Source: Rhodospirillales bacterium
GTDB lineage: Bacteria; Pseudomonadota; Alphaproteobacteria; Rhodospirillales_A; JACZKS01
DNA length: 41,644 nt
Direction of reading: 5' to 3'
Assembly: GCA_018648445.1 (NCBI GenBank)
Contig: JABGRG010000028.1
Coordinates: 1-41,644 of the forward strand
Below are positions 36,088-41,644 of this stretch, piece after piece. The notes beneath the pieces were generated by a model, which was given only the letters and a program-made list of their open reading frames with translations, was not told the origin of the DNA and ran no database searches. The position numbers were made by a program, and so were the translations under genes. How positions within the stretch are numbered: position 1 is the stretch's first letter; the number at the start of each line of letters is the position of its first letter.

Positions 36088-38052
36088 ATGCACGCAGCCG
36101 CAATCTTTCTGCCGCTTCTGGGCGCCGCCGTCGCCGGTATCCTCGTGTTCGTGGGATACGGGGACGGGGACAAGGCGCGGCGCAAAAGCATCGAGCGCGC
36201 CGCTCAGTGGGCCACGTGTGGGTCGCTGCTTTTGGCTTCGCTCGCCGCGATGTTCGTGTTCGTCGATGTCGTGGTCAACGACAACGCTCAAACCGTTCAT
36301 CTTCTGACCTGGATCGATTCGGGCACGTTCGAGCTTTCCTGGGCCCTGAAGTGGGACACGCTGTCGGCAACGATGGTGCTGATGGTGACCTTCGTCTCGG
36401 CCATGATCCATGTTTATTCTGTTGGCTATATGAGCCACGATGGTTCGATCCCGCGTTTCATGGCCTACATCAGCCTGTTCACCTTCTTCATGCTGATGCT
36501 CGTCACCGCCGATAATCTGGTGCAGCTTTTCTTCGGCTGGGAAGGCGTCGGGCTTACGTCCTACCTGTTGATCGGCTTCTGGTACACGCGGCCTTCGGCC
36601 AATGCCGCCGCAATCAAGGCATTTTTGGTCAACCGTGTGGGCGACTTCGGCTTCGGCTTGGGCATTTTCGCCACCTACATGCTGTTCGATTCGATCCATT
36701 TCGATACGATCTTCGCGGCGGCCGCCGGGCAGGCGGACACCTCGCTGGCCGTATTCGGCGGCGACTTCCACGCATTGACCGTCATCTGCCTGCTTTTGTT
36801 CATGGGGGCCATGGGCAAGTCGGCGCAGATCGGCCTGCACACCTGGCTCCCCGACGCCATGGAAGGCCCGACACCGGTTTCCGCCCTGATCCATGCGGCA
36901 ACCATGGTGACGGCGGGTATCTTCATGGTGGCGCGCCTTTCACCGTTGTTCGAATATTCGGATACGGCGCTGGCCGTGGTGACCATCGTCGGCGCAACCA
37001 CCGCCATCTTCGCTGCCACCGTGGCCTGCGTGCAAAACGACATTAAGCGCGTCGTCGCCTATTCGACCTGTTCGCAGCTTGGTTACATGTTCTTTGCCCT
37101 TGGCGTTTCCGCCTATTCGGCGGGGATGTTCCACCTGGTTACCCACGCTTTCTTCAAGGCGCTCTTGTTCCTGAGCGCGGGCTCAGTCATCCACGCCATG
37201 TCGGACGAGCAGGACATGCGCAACATGGGCGGCCTGTGGAAAATGATCCCGGTGACTTACGCGGTCATGTGGATCGGATCTTTGGCGCTGGCCGGTGTGT
37301 GGCCGTTTGCGGGCTTCTATTCCAAGGACATCATCCTCGAAGCCGCCTGGGGCGCGCATACCGGGGTCGGAATGTACGCCTTCTGGATGGGTATCATCGC
37401 TGCGTTCCTGACCGCGTTCTATTCGTGGCGGCTGTTGATCATGACCTTCCACGGAACGTCCCGGGCCGACGAACAGGTTTTGGCTCACGTTCACGAATCG
37501 CCCAAGGTCATGCTGATCCCGCTGATCGTGCTGGCCACCGGGGCCTTGTTCATGGGTTACGTGGGCGCGCCCTATTTCGTCGGTGAACTGACCGACGGAT
37601 TCTGGGAAAGCGCAATTCTGATCCTGCCGGGCCATCCGGCGCTGGAGAACGCCCATCACGTTCCTGTCTGGGTGAAGTTTGCGCCGCTGGCCGTGGGCCT
37701 TGCGGGCATTGCCACGGCCTATGTGCTGTACATGTTTGCGCCGGGTATTCCGGGCGCCATCGCGGCCCGCTTCCAGGGTGTTTATCAATTCCTGGTGCAC
37801 AAGTGGTACTTCGATGAACTTTACGACGCCGTGTTCGTCCGTCCCGCGTTTTATCTGGGACGCCAGTTCTGGAAAGTCGGGGACGGCACGCTGATCGACG
37901 GTCTGGGTCCCGACGGTTTGTCGGCGGCAACGCTGGACGTTGCGCGGCGCGGCGCGCGGCTGCAAAGCGGTTACGTCTACCATTACGCGTTCGCCATGCT
38001 GATTGGCGTCGTGTTCCTGGTTTCCTGGTATCTTCTGACGGGCGCGGGGTGA
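36088..38052 (+). CDS. nuoL: NADH-quinone oxidoreductase subunit L
   Basis: NuoL is the distal antiporter-like proton pump subunit of complex I. The 654-residue product has about 14 to 16 transmembrane helices. Signatures include FFGWEGVGLTSYLLIGFWY, GKSAQIGLHTWLPDAMEGPT and the later ATVACVQNDIKRVVAYSTCS with pump lysines. The lateral helix and last anchor helix lie in the C-terminal third. It lies 7 nt before nuoM. Confidence 0.97.
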   Translation: MHAAAIFLPLLGAAVAGILVFVGYGDGDKARRKSIERAAQWATCGSLLLASLAAMFVFVDVVVNDNAQTVHLLTWIDSGTFELSWALKWDTLSATMVLMVTFVSAMIHVYSVGYMSHDGSIPRFMAYISLFTFFMLMLVTADNLVQLFFGWEGVGLTSYLLIGFWYTRPSANAAAIKAFLVNRVGDFGFGLGIFATYMLFDSIHFDTIFAAAAGQADTSLAVFGGDFHALTVICLLLFMGAMGKSAQIGLHTWLPDAMEGPTPVSALIHAATMVTAGIFMVARLSPLFEYSDTALAVVTIVGATTAIFAATVACVQNDIKRVVAYSTCSQLGYMFFALGVSAYSAGMFHLVTHAFFKALLFLSAGSVIHAMSDEQDMRNMGGLWKMIPVTYAVMWIGSLALAGVWPFAGFYSKDIILEAAWGAHTGVGMYAFWMGIIAAFLTAFYSWRLLIMTFHGTSRADEQVLAHVHESPKVMLIPLIVLATGALFMGYVGAPYFVGELTDGFWESAILILPGHPALENAHHVPVWVKFAPLAVGLAGIATAYVLYMFAPGIPGAIAARFQGVYQFLVHKWYFDELYDAVFVRPAFYLGRQFWKVGDGTLIDGLGPDGLSAATLDVARRGARLQSGYVYHYAFAMLIGVVFLVSWYLLTGAG

Positions 38053-38059
38053 GGCGGGT

Positions 38060-39574
38060 ATGACTGATTTTCCCATACTTTCGCTTGTCATCTTCCTGCC
38101 GCTGATCGGTGTTGGGCTGGTTCTTATCATTCGCGGTGACGAGATTACCGTGGCGCGCAACGCCCGCGCGGTGGCGTTGTGGACATCCGTCATAACCTTC
38201 GTGTTGTCGATTTTTCTGTGGATCGGGTTTGATGCGTCAACCGCCGATTTCCAGTTCACGCACCGCGTCTACTGGATGCCGGAATTCAACATCGCCTACC
38301 ACGTGGGTCTGGACGGAATTTCACTTTTGTTCGTCCTCCTATCCACGTTGTTGACGCCGATCTGCATCCTTGCCAGCTGGGAGTCCATCCAAACCCGCGT
38401 CAAGGAATACATGATCGCCTTCCTGCTGATGGAAGTGATGATGTTGGGCATGTTCGCAGCGCTGGACATCGTCGTTTTCTACATCTTCTACGAAGGTGTG
38501 CTGATCCCCATGTTCCTGATCATCGGTGTCTGGGGCGGACCTAACCGGATTTACGCTTCGTTCAAGTTCTTCCTGTATACGCTGATCGGCTCGGTGCTGA
38601 TGCTGCTGGCCATTCTGGCCATGTATTTCATGGCCGGAACCGCAGACATTCCGGAACTGATGAACTTCAACTTCCCGGCGGAAATGCAAACGTGGCTGTG
38701 GCTGGCGTTCCTGGCCTCGTTCGCGGTCAAGGTCCCCATGTGGCCGGTGCACACCTGGCTGCCCGACGCCCATGTGGAAGCGCCGACGGCCGGGTCGGTT
38801 ATTCTGGCCGGCGTGTTGCTGAAATTCGGCGCTTACGGGCTGTTGCGTTTTTCGCTGCCCATGTTCCCCATCGCCTCCATCGAATTCACGCCGCTGATCT
38901 ATGCGCTCAGCATTATTGCGGTGATTTACACGTCGTTGGTGGCGTTGGCCCAGGAAGATATGAAGAAGCTGATTGCGTACTCCTCGGTCGCGCACATGGG
39001 GTTTGTCACCATCGGCACCTTTACCCTGACAGTTCAGGGAATCGAAGGAGCGATTTACCAAGCGCTTAGCCACGGAGTTGTTTCGGCGGCCTTGTTCCTG
39101 ATCGTCGGCGTCGTGTACGACCGCATTCATTCGCGCGCAATCGCCGATTACGAAGGTCTGGTCCATCGGATGCCGACATACTCGGTCATTTTCATGATCT
39201 TCATGCTGGCCTCGGTCGGCCTGCCGGGAACCAGCGGTTTCGTTGGCGAGTTCCTGGTGCTGGTTGGTATTTTCCAGGTCAACACATGGGTTGCGGCGTT
39301 TGCGGCTACCGGCGTTATCCTGGGCGCGGTCTATATGCTTTACCTCTATCGCCGGGTCATTTTCGGCAAGCTGACGAAAGATAGCCTGCTGGCGATCACC
39401 GATATGAACCGGCGCGAAATAGCGGTGTTTGCACCGTTGGTTTTGTTGGTTTTTGTGATGGGTATCTATCCGATCCCGTTCCTCGAAGTGATGCATGCCT
39501 CGGTCGATAATTTGATCGCTGATTTCGAAGTGGCACGCGCCGCTTACGAAGGCGTCGCCGTTGCTGGGCAATAG
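38060..39574 (+). CDS. nuoM: NADH-quinone oxidoreductase subunit M
   Basis: NuoM is the middle antiporter-like proton pump subunit. The 504-residue product has about 14 transmembrane helices. It contains FYEGVLIPMFLIIGVWGG with the key Glu, FAVKVPMWPVHTWLPDAHVE with the pump Lys, and QEDMKKLIAYSSVAHMG. A 30-nt gap with AAGGAG precedes nuoN. Confidence 0.97.
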   Translation: MTDFPILSLVIFLPLIGVGLVLIIRGDEITVARNARAVALWTSVITFVLSIFLWIGFDASTADFQFTHRVYWMPEFNIAYHVGLDGISLLFVLLSTLLTPICILASWESIQTRVKEYMIAFLLMEVMMLGMFAALDIVVFYIFYEGVLIPMFLIIGVWGGPNRIYASFKFFLYTLIGSVLMLLAILAMYFMAGTADIPELMNFNFPAEMQTWLWLAFLASFAVKVPMWPVHTWLPDAHVEAPTAGSVILAGVLLKFGAYGLLRFSLPMFPIASIEFTPLIYALSIIAVIYTSLVALAQEDMKKLIAYSSVAHMGFVTIGTFTLTVQGIEGAIYQALSHGVVSAALFLIVGVVYDRIHSRAIADYEGLVHRMPTYSVIFMIFMLASVGLPGTSGFVGEFLVLVGIFQVNTWVAAFAATGVILGAVYMLYLYRRVIFGKLTKDSLLAITDMNRREIAVFAPLVLLVFVMGIYPIPFLEVMHASVDNLIADFEVARAAYEGVAVAGQ

Positions 39575-39604
39575 CGGATAGAGACTTAAAGGAGAACGCG
39601 GCTG

Positions 39605-41086
39605 ATGCCGAGCGCAAGTTTGCCAAACCTGATCCCGGCCTTGCCGGAGTTGTTCCTGGTCTGCACGGCCATGGCGCTGTTGATGCTCGGCGTTTTCCAG
39701 AAAGCCGGGGCCAAGGGAGAGGACGTCAGGACGGGACGCTTTGTTTCGAACCTTGGCGCCATCGGTCTCTTTTTGACGCTTCTGCTGGTTGTTCCCATTG
39801 CCGATAACGGCACGGCTTACACATTCGCCAACATGTTTGTCAGCGATCCCTTCGCCGTTTTCATGAAGGTCCTGATCCTGATTGCTTCGGCGACGGCCCT
39901 CGTTATGTCCCAGGACTACATGCACCGTCAGGGAATTGCGCGCTTCGAATTCCCGGTGCTGGTGCTGTTCGCGACCGTCGGCATGATGATGATGGTTTCG
40001 GCCAATGATCTGATTTCGCTTTACGTCGGCCTCGAAATGCAGAGCCTTTCGCTCTATGTGATCGCCGCTTTCCAGCGTGATGACCTGCGCTCCACCGAAG
40101 CCGGGCTTAAGTATTTCGTACTGGGCGCGTTGGCCTCGGGCATGCTGCTTTACGGTTCTTCCCTGGTTTACGGGTTCTCGGGCACGACCAGCTTCGAGAC
40201 CCTGGCCAGCGTCTTGCAGGGCGCAAACGCTTCCGATCCCTCGGTCGGTCTGGTCATCGGTATCGTCTTCATTCTGGTCGGGTTGGCTTTCAAGGTTTCC
40301 GCCGTGCCGTTCCATATGTGGACACCGGACGTTTATGAAGGTGCGCCAACGCCGGTTACCGCCTTTTTCTCGGTCGCGCCGAAACTGGCTGCTATCGGTC
40401 TGTTCATCCGGGTAATGGTCGATCCGTTTGGTGATTTGCTCGCCCAATGGCAGCAAATCGTCATTTTCGTTTCCGTCGCCTCCATGGCGCTGGGCGGTTT
40501 CGTCGCCATTAACCAGACCAATATCAAGCGCATGATGGCCTACAGCTCCATCGGCCATGTGGGGTATGCGCTGATTGGCCTGGCCGTGGGTAACGAAGTC
40601 GGCGTGCGCGGCGTTCTCGTCTACATGGCGATTTATATCTTCATGAACCTGGGGGCCTTTGCCTGCATTCTTTGCATGCGGCGCGGCGACCGCATGGTCG
40701 CGGATATCAAGGATCTGGCCGGTTTCTCCACAACCCATCCCATGGCTGCCGCGGCAATGGCCATTTTCATGTTTTCCATGGCGGGCATCCCGCCGCTGGC
40801 CGGTTTCTTCGGCAAGTTCTATATCTTCCTCGCCGCCATCGAGGCCGAACTGTATGCCTTGGCCGTAATCGGCGTTCTGACCAGCGTTGTCGGCGCATTT
40901 TACTATTTGCGAATCATCAAAATCATGTATTTCGACGACGTGACTGATCCGCTGGAAACCGGAATTCCGCGCGAACTCGGTTTGGTTCTGTTGGGAACGG
41001 CTGCTGTCATCGTGCTTTTCTTTGTCTTCCCTGGCCCGTTGCTGGACGCCGCAGGAACCGCCGCCGCAGCACTTTTCGCCGGGTAA
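39605..41086 (+). CDS. nuoN: NADH-quinone oxidoreductase subunit N
   Basis: NuoN is the proximal antiporter-like proton pump subunit. The 493-residue product has about 14 transmembrane helices. It contains [39 protein letters not shown] and [20 protein letters not shown]. It ends the nuo operon, and its stop overlaps the birA ATG (TAATG), so birA is probably cotranscribed. Confidence 0.97.
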   Translation: MPSASLPNLIPALPELFLVCTAMALLMLGVFQKAGAKGEDVRTGRFVSNLGAIGLFLTLLLVVPIADNGTAYTFANMFVSDPFAVFMKVLILIASATALVMSQDYMHRQGIARFEFPVLVLFATVGMMMMVSANDLISLYVGLEMQSLSLYVIAAFQRDDLRSTEAGLKYFVLGALASGMLLYGSSLVYGFSGTTSFETLASVLQGANASDPSVGLVIGIVFILVGLAFKVSAVPFHMWTPDVYEGAPTPVTAFFSVAPKLAAIGLFIRVMVDPFGDLLAQWQQIVIFVSVASMALGGFVAINQTNIKRMMAYSSIGHVGYALIGLAVGNEVGVRGVLVYMAIYIFMNLGAFACILCMRRGDRMVADIKDLAGFSTTHPMAAAAMAIFMFSMAGIPPLAGFFGKFYIFLAAIEAELYALAVIGVLTSVVGAFYYLRIIKIMYFDDVTDPLETGIPRELGLVLLGTAAVIVLFFVFPGPLLDAAGTAAAALFAG

Positions 41087-41644
41087 TGACCCTCCCGAAC
41101 GGGTTTCATCTGATCGAACTTGGGGCCGTCGGCAGCACCAACGACGAAGCCAAATCCCTGGCCATCAACGGCGCAAACGACGGAACGGTTGTGCGCGCCG
41201 CTTCGCAGACAGCCGGGCGCGGACGCCACGGTCGCACGTGGGTGTCGGAATTGGGAAATCTCTATTTCTCGTTGCTGGTTCGCCCCGCCTGTCCGCCCCA
41301 ACAAGCAGTCCAACTTAGCTTCGTAACCGCCGTTGCGCTTGCCGAAACCCTTTCCGAGCATTTGCCGAAGACGGTCCCCGTCACCTGCAAATGGCCCAAC
41401 GACATTCTCGTTGGCTGCAAGAAGATCGCCGGAATGCTGTTGGAGTCGGCGCCGCTGGGCGACGGGGCTCTCGACTGGCTTGTCATCGGTATAGGCCTCA
41501 ATGTTGGCGGCCACCCGTCTGATGTCATGTACCCCGCGACTTCGGTTCACGCGGCGGGCGCGCCTGATGTGGCCGCCGATGAATTGCTCGCGCACTTTTG
41601 CCGCCGGTTCGCACATTGGCGCACAATCTGGATTGACGGTGGAT
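41086..41644 (+). CDS. birA: Biotin-protein ligase BirA, N-terminal part
   Basis: BirA activates biotin with ATP and attaches it to carboxylase carrier lysines. The first 186 codons are visible; the rest is beyond the window. The frame starts at once with the catalytic domain (LGAVGSTNDEAK), with the biotinoyl-AMP loop GRGRHGRTW and KWPNDILV, then KKIAGMLLES and GIGLNVGG. There is no N-terminal helix-turn-helix, so it is a group I ligase and not a repressor. Placement behind nuoN is common in alphaproteobacteria. Confidence 0.94.
   Translation, partial: MTLPNGFHLIELGAVGSTNDEAKSLAINGANDGTVVRAASQTAGRGRHGRTWVSELGNLYFSLLVRPACPPQQAVQLSFVTAVALAETLSEHLPKTVPVTCKWPNDILVGCKKIAGMLLESAPLGDGALDWLVIGIGLNVGGHPSDVMYPATSVHAAGAPDVAADELLAHFCRRFAHWRTIWIDGG

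Noticed and set aside
38339..40738. A 799-codon open frame on the minus strand opposite nuoM and nuoN
   Set aside because: It is antisense to two clear membrane subunits and has a His/Gln/Asp/Arg-rich composition with no domain. This is the usual shadow of GC-rich hydrophobic genes.

Overview
This 41.6 kb window is chromosomal DNA of a high-GC alphaproteobacterium, most likely a Rhodospirillales-type organism. The evidence is the direct-repeat LexA box (GTTC-N7-GTTC) in front of an imuA-imuB-dnaE2 mutagenesis cassette, a split 14-gene nuo operon without accessory ORFs that runs into birA, a Zur box of the alphaproteobacterial form, and the run tig-clpP-clpX-lon-hup-tRNAs-nuo. No insertion sequence, phage gene, CRISPR array or integrase is visible. 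Almost every reading frame is a recognisable core gene, so novelty here lies in arrangement and regulation rather than in unknown proteins.

Region 1 (1-3788) is a zinc-starvation island. One perfect Zur palindrome (1751-1767) lies exactly midway between znuA, which reads left and is followed by hisI and a COG0523/CobW-type GTPase, and zur-znuC-znuB, which reads right with overlapping ends. HisI is a zinc enzyme and COG0523 proteins are putative zinc chaperones, so the left arm may be a single zinc-sparing operon.

Region 2 (3772-10216) is rich in sulfur and thiol genes. It holds metC and sseA in one operon, a stand-alone PocR-domain sensor, a leftward operon copD-like/GNAT/nudF/cysK, and a TauE/SafE-type exporter. 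The three convergent gene pairs of the window end here with no intergenic DNA.

Region 3 (10213-15717) is the SOS-inducible translesion cassette imuA-imuB-dnaE2. A strong-looking promoter overlaps a LexA box, and imuA and imuB overlap by 119 nt.

Region 4 (15787-19119) is a tight three-gene operon: bifunctional NAD(P)HX repair enzyme, malonyl-CoA decarboxylase and a RimJ/RimL-like acetyltransferase.

Region 5 (19208-26601) carries tRNA-Leu(UAG), the proteostasis block tig-clpP-clpX-lon, the nucleoid protein gene hup with clear terminators on both sides, tRNA-Val(UAC) and tRNA-Asp(GUC). Trigger factor carries an unusual lysine/alanine/proline-rich tail.

Region 6 (26798-41644) is the complete nuoABCDEFGHIJKLMN operon for proton-pumping complex I, followed by the start of birA, which is cut by the window edge. 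The stretch before nuoA holds a 26-bp dyad and small hairpins that may control the operon.
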